A DNA stretch of 64,000 nt, taken from the NCBI GenBank assembly GCA_000341795.1, contig AODO01000001.1, positions 1-64,000 of the forward strand, read 5' to 3'. Both the position numbers and the translations under genes were made by a program. The notes beneath the pieces are model-generated. The model ran no database searches, was not told the DNA's origin, and saw only the letters and a list, made by a program, of their open reading frames with translations. Of this stretch, positions 26,171-35,051 are shown in pieces (the stretch's first letter is position 1; every line of letters starts with the position of its first letter). This stretch comes from Rhodococcus triatomae BKS 15-14 (GTDB lineage Bacteria > Actinomycetota > Actinomycetes > Mycobacteriales > Mycobacteriaceae).

Positions 26171-26614
26171 ATGACCGACACCACCACGACCCCGACCGAC
26201 ACCGCCCGGAGCGAGCATCCCGCCCTCATCGCCTCGAAGGCGTCGCAGTCCGCTGCGAGCGGGAAGCGCAAGGAAGAGTGGCTGAACCTGTTCGCCGAGG
26301 ACGGCTGGGTCGAGGACCCGGTCGGCCCTTCGGGTTTCGACCCCGAAGGCAAGGGTCACCACGGGCGTGAGGCGATCTCGAAGTTCTACGACATGACCAT
26401 CGCGAACACGGATTCGCTGGAGTTCATCATCGACGACCAGCTGCTGTGCGGAAACGAGGTCGTCAACATCGGTCGCATCCGCACCGTCATGGCCGGTGCG
26501 CAGATCGACGCCGAAGGTGTGTTCGTCTACCGCGTCGACGAGGAGGGCAAGCTGCAGTCGCTGCGTGCCTTCTGGGAGGTCGAGCGGGCGATGAAGACTC
26601 TCGTGAAACTCTGA
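26171..26614 (+). CDS. NTF2-fold / ketosteroid-isomerase-like protein
   Basis: 147-residue alpha+beta-barrel protein of the SnoaL/NTF2 superfamily, ATG at 26171 after TAGGAGCG, seven bases behind the LLM gene. EWLNLFAEDGWVEDPVGPS (about 37-55) and GREAISKFYD (about 67-76) are typical of this fold, which includes ketosteroid isomerases and polyketide cyclases. The acidic residues could provide the isomerase base, but I cannot confirm the Tyr/Asp set of true 3-ketosteroid isomerase. It is the last gene of the KstR-controlled operon and is followed by a terminator. An isomerase or hydratase role in the branched side-chain route is inferred. Confidence 0.78.
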   Translation: MTDTTTTPTDTARSEHPALIASKASQSAASGKRKEEWLNLFAEDGWVEDPVGPSGFDPEGKGHHGREAISKFYDMTIANTDSLEFIIDDQLLCGNEVVNIGRIRTVMAGAQIDAEGVFVYRVDEEGKLQSLRAFWEVERAMKTLVKL

Positions 26615-26627
26615 CCGAACACCGACG

Positions 26628-26669
26628 ACGAGAGGGGCTGCACCGGGAAACCGGTGCAGCCCCTCTCGT
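26628..26669. terminator. Strong hairpin with GAAA tetraloop between the ltp operon and cyp125
   Basis: A 19-bp perfect stem (26628-26646 with 26651-26669) closed by a GAAA tetraloop and followed by TTCGT. It starts 14 bases after the NTF2 gene stop and lies between convergent genes. Confidence 0.92.
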
Positions 26670-26802
26670 TTCGTCGTGTCCACATTCGGGTGCCGTCGAC
26701 GCCCTCACGCCGGGCCCCGAATATCCGACAGCGCCGGCGGGAACCTCACGATCCCACCGGCGCTGCCTCGCACACTGCTCAGTGCTCTCCCTCAGTGAGC
26801 CG

Positions 26803-28068
26803 TCAGTGCGCGACGGGGCAACCCCCACCGGTGCCCTGGGTCTTGTAGTCCACCTGGTACTCCTTGAGGCCGTTCAGCCATCCGGAACGCAGGCGGCGAG
26901 GAGCCCCGACCTCGACGAGGTCGGGAAGGTAGTCGGCGATCGCGTTGAAGATCAGGTCGATCTCCATGCGGGCCAGGTTCGCGCCGAGGCAGTAGTGCGC
27001 ACCGGTGCCACCGAACGAGAGGTGCGGGTTCGGGTCACGGGTGATGTCGAACTTGTGCGGCTCGTCGAACACCTCGTCGTCGAAGTTGGCCGACACGTAG
27101 TTCATCACCACGCGCTGGCCCTTCTTGATCGCGACGCCGCCGATCTCGGTGTCCTCGAGGGCGGTGCGCTGGAACGCCGCGACCGGGGTGGCCCAGCGAA
27201 TGATCTCGTCGGCGGTGGTCTTCGGGCGCTCCTTCTTGAACAACTCCCACTGTTCGGGATTGTCCATGAACGCCTTCATGCCGTGCGTGGTTGCATTGCG
27301 CGTGGTTTCGTTGCCCGCCACCGCGAGAACGATGACGAAGAAGCCGAACTCCTCGGCGCTGAGCTCGTCACCGTCGACGTCGGCCTCGATGAGCGTCGTG
27401 ACGAGGTCGTCGCCGGGGTTCTGCTTGCGCTCCTCGGCGAGCTGGTATGCGTAGCCGAGAATTTCCATCGATGCGGCGGCCGGGTCGATGTCGGCGAACT
27501 CGGGGTCGTCGTAGGAGGTCATCTGGTTGGACCACTCGAAGACCTTGCCGCGATCCTCCTGCGGCACACCGATCAGCTCGGCGATGGCCTGCAGGGGCAG
27601 CTCCGCCGCGACCTGGGTGACGAAGTCGCCGCTGCCCTCCGCGGCGGCAGCCTTGACGATGGACTCGGCGCGCTCCTGCAGCTCGTCCTTCAGTCCGTTG
27701 ATGGCGCGAGGAGTGAAGCCGCGGGAAACCAGCTTGCGGAGCTTCGTGTGCTCGGGCGCGTCCTTGTTCAGCAGGACGAAGCGCTGCAGTTCGATCTGCT
27801 CACGCTGCATGTCGTCGGCAAACCGCGGGATCGCGGTGTTCTCCCACGTGGAGAACACGTCGCTGCGCATCGACACGTCGCGAATGTCCTCGTGCCGGGT
27901 GACCAGCCAATAGCCACCGTCGTTGAACCCACCGACGCCGTCCGGCTGGTCGACCCAGTACACGGGCTCGGTCCGGCGGACCTCGGCCAGTTCCTCGACC
28001 GGAAGTCGGTGTGCGTAGATGTCGGGGTCCGTAAAGTCGAATCCCGCGGGAATGTTGGGCTGCGCCAC
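26803..28068 (-). CDS. cyp125: Cytochrome P450 CYP125, steroid C26 monooxygenase
   Basis: 421-residue P450 starting at the GTG at 28068 (GGAG six bases upstream). Landmarks: I-helix AGNETTRNA, K-helix EIIR, heme loop FGGTGAHYCLGANLAR with the thiolate Cys, and a C-terminal GGGCPVAH extension. CYP125 oxidises the C26 methyl of cholesterol or cholestenone to the carboxylate that FadD19 activates. Identity is supported by the divergent neighbour fadA5 and the perfect KstR box 41 bases upstream, the same layout as Rv3545c/Rv3546. An in-frame extension upstream overlaps the operator and is rejected. Confidence 0.93.
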   Translation of the reverse strand: MAQPNIPAGFDFTDPDIYAHRLPVEELAEVRRTEPVYWVDQPDGVGGFNDGGYWLVTRHEDIRDVSMRSDVFSTWENTAIPRFADDMQREQIELQRFVLLNKDAPEHTKLRKLVSRGFTPRAINGLKDELQERAESIVKAAAAEGSGDFVTQVAAELPLQAIAELIGVPQEDRGKVFEWSNQMTSYDDPEFADIDPAAASMEILGYAYQLAEERKQNPGDDLVTTLIEADVDGDELSAEEFGFFVIVLAVAGNETTRNATTHGMKAFMDNPEQWELFKKERPKTTADEIIRWATPVAAFQRTALEDTEIGGVAIKKGQRVVMNYVSANFDDEVFDEPHKFDITRDPNPHLSFGGTGAHYCLGANLARMEIDLIFNAIADYLPDLVEVGAPRRLRSGWLNGLKEYQVDYKTQGTGGGCPVAH

Positions 28069-28108
28069 TGCTGTCTCCTGCCCTTGCGAACCATGTCGCT
28101 CAGTGATC

Positions 28109-28122
28109 TGTAACACGTTCTA
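28109..28122. promoter_or_regulatory. KstR operator (perfect) for cyp125
   Basis: TGTAACACGTTCTA matches all eight fixed positions of TNNAACNNGTTNNA, 41 bases before the cyp125 start. Confidence 0.87.
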
Positions 28123-28185
28123 CCGGTATTGAATCACAGCCCTCCCGTCTAGGAAAGATCTGCGGCCACAGTCCTTGCCGCCATA

Positions 28186-28199
28186 CGGAACCTGTTCTA
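28186..28199. promoter_or_regulatory. KstR-type operator for fadA5
   Basis: CGGAACCTGTTCTA matches seven of eight fixed positions (first T is C), 33 bases before the fadA5 start. With the box at 28109 it gives one operator for each divergent promoter. Confidence 0.75.
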
Positions 28200-28219
28200 C
28201 TTTTTTGAGAGAATCGTGA

Positions 28220-29867
<1,648 letters not shown>

Positions 29868-29976
29868 CGGATGCGGCGCGGGTGGTCGAGAATGCGAACA
29901 GGACCGCCCGCGTGCGCGCCCTCGTCCGGGCGGCACGGGGTCCGACCGTGCACCTCAACGGATAGGGAGATTCGTC

Positions 29977-30654
29977 ATGACGGCTGGCCCGCAGGATCAG
30001 ATCCTGAACCGACGTGAACTGGCGTCCGCACTGCTCGCGGCGCTGGAGAAGCGGCACGAGGTTCTCGACGCGATCGTCGACAGCGACGACCACGAGGCCG
30101 CGGTTGCCGCCGTCAGCGGGCTGCTCGCAACCAGTCCCGCGAATGCGGCGGTCGTGCTCGCACTTCAGCTCGGCAGGCTGACCCGCTTGGAACGGGACCG
30201 GCTCAGCGACGAGATCGCGAACCTGGACGCCACTCTCAAGTGGCTGCCCGAACAGCGTCCCGCAGCCACCGGGGAGGGCTTCCGGCTGCGCCCCTTCAGC
30301 ACCAGCGACGCGGACACCGCACTGTTCGCCAAGCGGTCGGCCGAACAGTTCGACGAGAGCGGCGAGCCGTGGTCGGCGGATCGCGTCGAGGCCGAACGCG
30401 CCGAGGGGCTGCGCCGCGTTGACGACGAGTCCGCGGCCTGGTTCGTGTGCGAGGACGTCTCCGGCGGAGAGCCGGTCAGCGTCGGCCTCGTGTTCGGTGA
30501 GCTCACCGGCCACGAGGTGAACATCGCGGTCTGGGTGGCTCCCGAGAGCCGGAAGAAGGGCTACGGGCTGGCCGCGCTCAAGGAGTCGCGTACCGAACTC
30601 GCCGCCTACTTCCCCGGCACCACGGTCGTGGTCCGCGCCCCGGCAGGGCGCTGA
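29977..30654 (+). CDS. GyrA-like helical segment fused to a GNAT-type domain
   Basis: 225-residue protein with two parts. Residues about 10-90 (RRELASALLAALEKRHEVLD, then VVLALQLGRLTRLERDRLSDE) look like the long helical segment of gyrase/topoisomerase IV A subunits that contains the QAILDMQLRRLAALE motif. Residues about 100-222 resemble a GNAT N-acetyltransferase: GFRLRPFSTSDADT, a beta-strand region, and VAPESRKKGYGLAALKE at the acyl-CoA pyrophosphate loop. The DNA-cleaving Tyr domain of GyrA is absent. ATG at 29977 with AGGGAG upstream. It lies behind the Ddn gene and ends 3 bases before a terminator. The role is unknown; protein modification or a nucleoprotein function are guesses. Confidence 0.7.
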   Translation: MTAGPQDQILNRRELASALLAALEKRHEVLDAIVDSDDHEAAVAAVSGLLATSPANAAVVLALQLGRLTRLERDRLSDEIANLDATLKWLPEQRPAATGEGFRLRPFSTSDADTALFAKRSAEQFDESGEPWSADRVEAERAEGLRRVDDESAAWFVCEDVSGGEPVSVGLVFGELTGHEVNIAVWVAPESRKKGYGLAALKESRTELAAYFPGTTVVVRAPAGR

Positions 30655-30656
30655 CA

Positions 30657-30702
30657 CCTGTGCGCGTTTTTGGTAGTGGGAACTACCAAAAACGCGCACA
30701 GG
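30657..30702. terminator. 21-bp perfect hairpin between convergent genes
   Basis: Arms 30657-30677 and 30682-30702 are perfectly complementary with a GGGA loop. An AAAAA/TTTTT run lies within each arm. It lies 3 bases after the GNAT-fusion stop and 13 bases from the stop of the converging SDR. Confidence 0.9.
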
Positions 30703-30714
30703 CGGCGCAGCCGC

Positions 30715-31629
30715 TTACGCCCCGTAGACGGGGGTCGGAACCTCTGCCTTGGCGAGCAGGTCGGCGACGACCGGCCCGATCTCCTTCGGATCCCAGCGGT
30801 CACCCTTGTCCTGGGCCGGACCGTGGCGCCAGCCCTCGGCGACGGTGATCTTGCCGCCCTCGACCTCGAACACCCGGCCGGTGACGTCCTTGGACTCCGT
30901 GGATCCGAGCCACACCACGAGCGGCGAGATGTTCTCGGGCGCCATCGCGTCGAACCCGTTCTCGGGTGCCGCCATCATCTCCGCCATCGCGCCGCCGGCA
31001 CCGAGCGTCATCCGGGTGCGGGCGGACGGGGCGATCGCGTTCACGGAGACGCCGTAGTTCTTCAGCTCCGCGGCGGCCTGGATCGTCATCTCCGCGATGC
31101 CCGCCTTCGCGGCCGCGTAGTTGCCCTGGCCGATGGAGCCCTGCAGTCCGGCGCCGGAGCTGGTGTTGATGATGCGGGCGTCGACCGGGCGACCGGCCTT
31201 GGACTCGGCGCGCCAGTGGGCGGCCGCGTGCCGCAGCGGCGCGAAGTGGCCCTTGAGATGCACGCGGATGACGGAGTCCCACTCCTCCTCGCTCATGCCG
31301 ACGAGCATGCGGTCACGCAGGAAGCCCGCGTTGTTGACCAGCACGTCGAGGCCGCCGAAGTTGTCGAGGGCGGTCTGCACGAGGTTCTGCGCACCCTCCC
31401 ACGACGCGACGTCGTCGCCGTTGACGACGGCCGTGCCGCCGGCGGCGATGATCTCCGCGACGACCTGCTCGCCGGGGCTCTCACCGGTCGCGGTGCCGTC
31501 GCCACCGACACCGATGTCGTTGACGACGACCTTCGCGCCCTCCGCCGCGAAGGCCAGCGCGTGTGCCCGTCCGATTCCGCGGCCCGCGCCCGTCACGATG
31601 ACGACGCGGCCGTCCACCAATCCGCTCAC
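30715..31629 (-). CDS. Short-chain dehydrogenase, Rv3548c-like
   Basis: 304-residue SDR. Cofactor loop TGAGRGIG (about 14-21), NNAG at about 100, catalytic Ser in NTSSGAG and YAAAK at about 165-183 are all present. It belongs to the multifunctional-enzyme-2-like hydroxyacyl-CoA dehydrogenase group, longer than classic 250-residue SDRs. GTG start at 31629 with GGAGAAG upstream; alternative upstream starts lack a ribosome site. It overlaps the context of the Rv3549c-like gene 25 bases upstream and is divergent from echA20 over a KstR2-type operator, so it should act in ring C/D or HIP degradation. Confidence 0.87.
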   Translation of the reverse strand: MSGLVDGRVVIVTGAGRGIGRAHALAFAAEGAKVVVNDIGVGGDGTATGESPGEQVVAEIIAAGGTAVVNGDDVASWEGAQNLVQTALDNFGGLDVLVNNAGFLRDRMLVGMSEEEWDSVIRVHLKGHFAPLRHAAAHWRAESKAGRPVDARIINTSSGAGLQGSIGQGNYAAAKAGIAEMTIQAAAELKNYGVSVNAIAPSARTRMTLGAGGAMAEMMAAPENGFDAMAPENISPLVVWLGSTESKDVTGRVFEVEGGKITVAEGWRHGPAQDKGDRWDPKEIGPVVADLLAKAEVPTPVYGA

Positions 31630-31654
31630 TTCTTCTCCACTCACTTGTCGTAGC

Positions 31655-32431
31655 TCACTTGCTTGATTCGGCATTGCCCGCCGCCAGGAAGGCGGGGCGT
31701 TCGCCGCCGCCGTGGACGGTCAGGGTCGATCCGCTGACATAGGCCGCCAAGGGGGATGCCAGGAACACCGCACAGTTCCCGATGTCGTCCGGCCGGGCGA
31801 GCCGGCCGAGCGGAACGGTCTCGCCGACCGCCGCGACACCGTCGGCGTCGCCGTAGAACAGGTGTGACTGTTCGGTCTCGACCATTCCGACGACGACCGA
31901 GTTGATCCGCACCTTCGGCGCCCACTCCACAGCGAGGGACCGCGACAGGCTGTCGACGCCCGCCTTCGCGGCGCCGTACGCGGCGGTGCCCGGGGAGGGG
32001 CGCACGCCGCTGACGCTGGAGATGTTGACGATCGCGCCGCCGGTCTCCTGCTTCTGCATCACCGCGTTGGCGGCCTGCGCGACGAGCAGCGGCGACAGCA
32101 GGTTCAGTTCGACGATCTTCGCGTGGAACCGCGGGCTGGCGTCGGCTGCCATCGCGGACGGCGACCCGCCCGCGTTGTTGACCAGGGCGTCGAGCCGGCC
32201 GTGCGTGTCGACGATCCGCTCGATCATGGCCTGCACCTGCTCCGGGTCGCGCACGTCGCACTCGACGAATTCGACGGTCCGTCCGTCCACTTCGATCGGC
32301 TCGTCACCGGGCCGCCGGGCGCACGCCACCACCGTCGCGCCCGCCTGCAGGAAGGCGCGGCTGATGCCGGCACCGACCCCTCGCACGCCGCCGGTGACGA
32401 GCACGACGCTGCCGTCCAGACCCAGTTCCAC
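31655..32431 (-). CDS. Short-chain dehydrogenase, Rv3549c-like
   Basis: 258-residue SDR with TGGVRGVG (about 13-20), NNAGGSPS (about 85) and Ser/YGAAK (about 137-157). I place the start at the GTG at 32431 because GGAGG lies six bases upstream; the open frame runs about 49 further codons through a repeat-containing promoter region and is rejected. It is first in a two-SDR unit with the Rv3548c-like gene and diverges from echA20. Its exact substrate in the HIP pathway is unassigned. Confidence 0.87.
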   Translation of the reverse strand: MELGLDGSVVLVTGGVRGVGAGISRAFLQAGATVVACARRPGDEPIEVDGRTVEFVECDVRDPEQVQAMIERIVDTHGRLDALVNNAGGSPSAMAADASPRFHAKIVELNLLSPLLVAQAANAVMQKQETGGAIVNISSVSGVRPSPGTAAYGAAKAGVDSLSRSLAVEWAPKVRINSVVVGMVETEQSHLFYGDADGVAAVGETVPLGRLARPDDIGNCAVFLASPLAAYVSGSTLTVHGGGERPAFLAAGNAESSK

Positions 32432-32474
32432 CACACACCTCCGCTGTACGTCCCGGCACGGGTTCGGGCGCCCG

Positions 32475-32520
32475 CCCCGGGACGGGGTTCGAGTTTCTCC
32501 CCCGGGACGGGGTTCGAGTT
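32475..32520. repeat. Tandem 21-bp direct repeat upstream of the SDR gene
   Basis: CCCCGGGACGGGGTTCGAGTT occurs at 32475-32495 and again identically at 32500-32520 (period 25). A degenerate third copy begins near 32452. The repeats lie between the SDR start and the KstR2-type operator, in the SDR leader/promoter. Confidence 0.85.
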
Positions 32521-32592
32521 CTCCGTGGGCCGAGGGTTCCCTCCGTTGCCGCATGCAACGGGCTCCAGCCCGGCCCACAGGTGTGATAACTT

Positions 32593-32610
32593 ACCAAGCA
32601 ATCGCTTGGT
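32593..32610. promoter_or_regulatory. KstR2-type operator upstream of echA20
   Basis: ACCAAGCAATCGCTTGGT is a perfect 7-bp inverted repeat around AATC, 25 bases before the echA20 start. It fits the KstR2 consensus AnCAAGnnCTTGnT with two mismatches but closely resembles the operators at 40621 and 43523. Confidence 0.75.
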
Positions 32611-32635
32611 TTGGCGACCTACCTAAGGAAACACG

Positions 32636-33397
32636 ATGGGAATCACCTCCACTTCCGACGGGGCCGGCATCACCACGGTCACCGTCGACTACCCGCCCGT
32701 GAACGCGATCCCCTCCCAGGGATGGTTCGAGCTGGCCGACGCCATCCGCGAAGCCGGCAAGGACATGAGCACCCACGTGGTGATCCTGCGAGCCGAGGGC
32801 CGCGGCTTCAACGCCGGCGTCGACATCAAGGAGATGCAGGCCACCGAGGGGCACGGCGCGCTCATCGCCGCGAATCACGGTTGCGCCGCGGCCTTTTCCG
32901 CCGTCTACGACTGCGAGGTCCCGGTCGTCGTCGCGGTCAACGGATTCTGCGTCGGCGGCGGCATCGGCCTCGTCGGCAACGCCGACGTGATCGTCGCGTC
33001 CGACGACGCGGTCTTCGGGCTGCCCGAGGTCGACCGCGGCGCGCTCGGCGCCGCGACCCACCTCGCCCGCCTCGTTCCGCAGCACATGCTCCGGACGCTG
33101 TACTACACGGCCAAGAACGTCGACGCACAGACGCTCAAGCAGTTCGGGTCGGTGTGGGATGTCGTCCCACGCGCGGAACTCGACGCCGCCGCACTGAAGA
33201 TCGCCGGCGAGATCGCCGCCAAGGACACCCGGGTCATCCGGCGCGCCAAGGAAGCGATCAACCGCATCGACGTGCAGGACGTGCACACCAGCTACCGGCT
33301 CGAGCAGGGCTTCACGTTCGAACTGAACCTCGCCGGCGTCGCCGACGAGCACCGCGACGAGTTCGTCGCGACCGGCAAGCCGCGCGCGAACAAGTAG
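32636..33397 (+). CDS. echA20: EchA20, crotonase-family ring-D hydrolase
   Basis: 253-residue crotonase-fold enzyme, ATG with AAGGAAAC upstream. FNAGVDIKEM (about 60-69) and VNGFCVGGGIGLVGNAD (about 100-116) form the oxyanion hole. In M. tuberculosis and R. jostii EchA20 hydrolytically opens steroid ring D of the HIP-derived CoA thioester, before IpdAB opens ring C. Those genes follow directly (echA20-ipdA-ipdB-ipdC), supporting the assignment. The KstR2-type operator just upstream indicates induction by HIP-CoA. Confidence 0.92.
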   Translation: MGITSTSDGAGITTVTVDYPPVNAIPSQGWFELADAIREAGKDMSTHVVILRAEGRGFNAGVDIKEMQATEGHGALIAANHGCAAAFSAVYDCEVPVVVAVNGFCVGGGIGLVGNADVIVASDDAVFGLPEVDRGALGAATHLARLVPQHMLRTLYYTAKNVDAQTLKQFGSVWDVVPRAELDAAALKIAGEIAAKDTRVIRRAKEAINRIDVQDVHTSYRLEQGFTFELNLAGVADEHRDEFVATGKPRANK

Positions 33398-33411
33398 GGA
33401 GTGAACCGATA

Positions 33412-34296
33412 ATGGCTGACAAGAGGAAGTCGCTCGACGAGGTCGTCGGCGAGCTGCGCAGCGGCATGACGATCGGACTCGGCGGCTGGGGCTCACGCCG
33501 CAAGCCGATGGCGTTCGTCCGCGCGATCCTGCGCTCCGACGTCAAGGACCTGACCGTCGTCACCTACGGCGGACCCGACCTCGGCCTGCTGTGCTCGGCC
33601 GGCAAGGTCAAGAAGGCGTACTACGGTTTCGTGTCGCTGGACTCGGCGCCGTTCTACGATCCGTGGTTCGCCAAGGCCCGCACGTCCGGCGAGCTCGTCG
33701 CCCGCGAGATGGACGAGGGCATGGTCAAGTGCGGCCTCGAAGCCGCCGCCGCGCGTCTGCCGTTCCTGCCGATCCGCGCGGGCCTCGGCTCGGACGTGCA
33801 GAACTTCTGGGGCGACGAACTCAAGACCGTCACCTCCCCCTACGCGGACGAGTCCGGCAAGGCCGAGACCCTGATCGCGATGCCCGCGCTGAACCTCGAC
33901 GCCGCCTTCGTGCACCTGAACATCGGCGACGCCCGCGGTAACGCCGGCTACCTGGGCGTTGACCCCTACTTCGACGACCTGTACCTGATGGCCGCCGAGA
34001 AGCGGTACCTGTCGGTCGAGAAGGTCGTCGAGACCGAACAGCTGGTCAAGGAGGTGCCGCTGCAGCAGCTGATCGTCAACCGGATGATGGTCGACGCTGT
34101 GGTCGAGGCCCCGAACGGCGCGCACTTCACCCTCGCGGGCGAGTCCTACGGCCGTGACGAGAAGTTCCAGAAGCACTACGCCGAGGCCGCGAAGACCCCC
34201 GAATCGTGGCAGGCGTTCGTCGACCGGTTCCTGTCCGGTTCCGAGGACGACTACCAGGCCGCCGTCAAGAAGTTCGCAGAGGAGCAGCAGGCATGA
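33412..34296 (+). CDS. ipdA: IpdA, alpha subunit of the ring-C-opening CoA-transferase-like hydrolase
   Basis: 294-residue protein of CoA-transferase family I (alpha type). Glycine-rich MTIGLGGWGSRRKPMA (about 23-38) and PFLPIRAGLGSDVQ are visible. IpdA with IpdB forms a heterotetramer that hydrolytically opens the last steroid ring (C). I place the start at the ATG at 33412, 14 bases after echA20, with GGGAG upstream. The frame extends upstream only as a shadow of echA20. Its stop overlaps the ipdB start by ATGA, fitting stoichiometric subunit production. Confidence 0.93.
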   Translation: MADKRKSLDEVVGELRSGMTIGLGGWGSRRKPMAFVRAILRSDVKDLTVVTYGGPDLGLLCSAGKVKKAYYGFVSLDSAPFYDPWFAKARTSGELVAREMDEGMVKCGLEAAAARLPFLPIRAGLGSDVQNFWGDELKTVTSPYADESGKAETLIAMPALNLDAAFVHLNIGDARGNAGYLGVDPYFDDLYLMAAEKRYLSVEKVVETEQLVKEVPLQQLIVNRMMVDAVVEAPNGAHFTLAGESYGRDEKFQKHYAEAAKTPESWQAFVDRFLSGSEDDYQAAVKKFAEEQQA

Positions 34297-35051
34297 CCGC
34301 CACCGAGACCGTCACTCGCGCCGAGTACTGCGCGATCGCCTGCGCCGACCTCTTCGCCGGCGCCGGTGAGATCATGGCCAGCCCGATGTCGACGATGTCG
34401 CAGCTCGGTGCCCGCCTGGCCCGGCTCACCACCGAGCCGGACCTGCTGATCACCGACGGCGAGGCCCTGATCCTGGCCGACACCCCCGCGGTCGGCAAGA
34501 CCGGGCCGGTCGAGGGCTGGATGCCGTTCCGCAAGGTGTTCGACGTCGTCGCCTCCGGTCGCCGCCATGTCGTCATGGGCGCCAACCAGATCGACAGGTA
34601 CGGCAACCAGAACCTGTCCGCCTTCGGCCCGCTGCAGCAGCCGAGCCGGCAGATGTTCGGTGTCCGTGGCGCCCCGGGCAACACGATCAACCACGCGACC
34701 AGCTACTGGGTCGGCAAGCACACCTCGCGCGTCTTCTGCGACCAGGTCGACGTCGTCTCCGGCGTCGGATACGACAAGGTCGATCCGGAGAACCCGGCGT
34801 ACAAGTACCTGGGTGTGTACCGCGTCGTCACCAACCTCGGCGTCTTCGACTTCGGCGGGCCGGGCCGCACCTTCCGTGCGCTGAGTCTGCATCCGGGCGT
34901 GACCGCCGACGAGGTCGCCGAGAACACTTCCTTCGAGGTCGCGGGGCTCGCCGAGGCCGGCGTCACCCGCGAGCCCACCGACGAGGAACTGCGGATCATC
35001 CGCGAGGTGCTGGACCCGCAGAACTTCCGCGACCGCGAGGTGTCGGCGTGA
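34293..35051 (+). CDS. ipdB: IpdB, beta subunit of the ring-C-opening enzyme
   Basis: 252-residue beta subunit of the family I CoA-transferase fold, ATG at 34293 overlapping the ipdA stop. Segments MGANQIDRYGNQNLSAFGP (about 93-111) and RGAPGNTINHATSYWVG (about 126-142) are typical of IpdB, with Asn/Gly replacing residues used by true CoA transferases. Together with IpdA it opens ring C of the COCHEA-CoA precursor. Its stop overlaps the ipdC start by GTGA. Confidence 0.93.
   Translation: MTATETVTRAEYCAIACADLFAGAGEIMASPMSTMSQLGARLARLTTEPDLLITDGEALILADTPAVGKTGPVEGWMPFRKVFDVVASGRRHVVMGANQIDRYGNQNLSAFGPLQQPSRQMFGVRGAPGNTINHATSYWVGKHTSRVFCDQVDVVSGVGYDKVDPENPAYKYLGVYRVVTNLGVFDFGGPGRTFRALSLHPGVTADEVAENTSFEVAGLAEAGVTREPTDEELRIIREVLDPQNFRDREVSA

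Noticed and set aside
31641-31665. CACTTGCTTGA near the SDR gene as a further KstR2 site
   Set aside because: Only one half-site is present and it lies in the ribosome-site region; no palindrome.
32475-32520. GGTTCGAGT within the repeats looks like a tRNA T-arm
   Set aside because: No acceptor, D or anticodon arms surround it, and the sequence is a tandem repeat.
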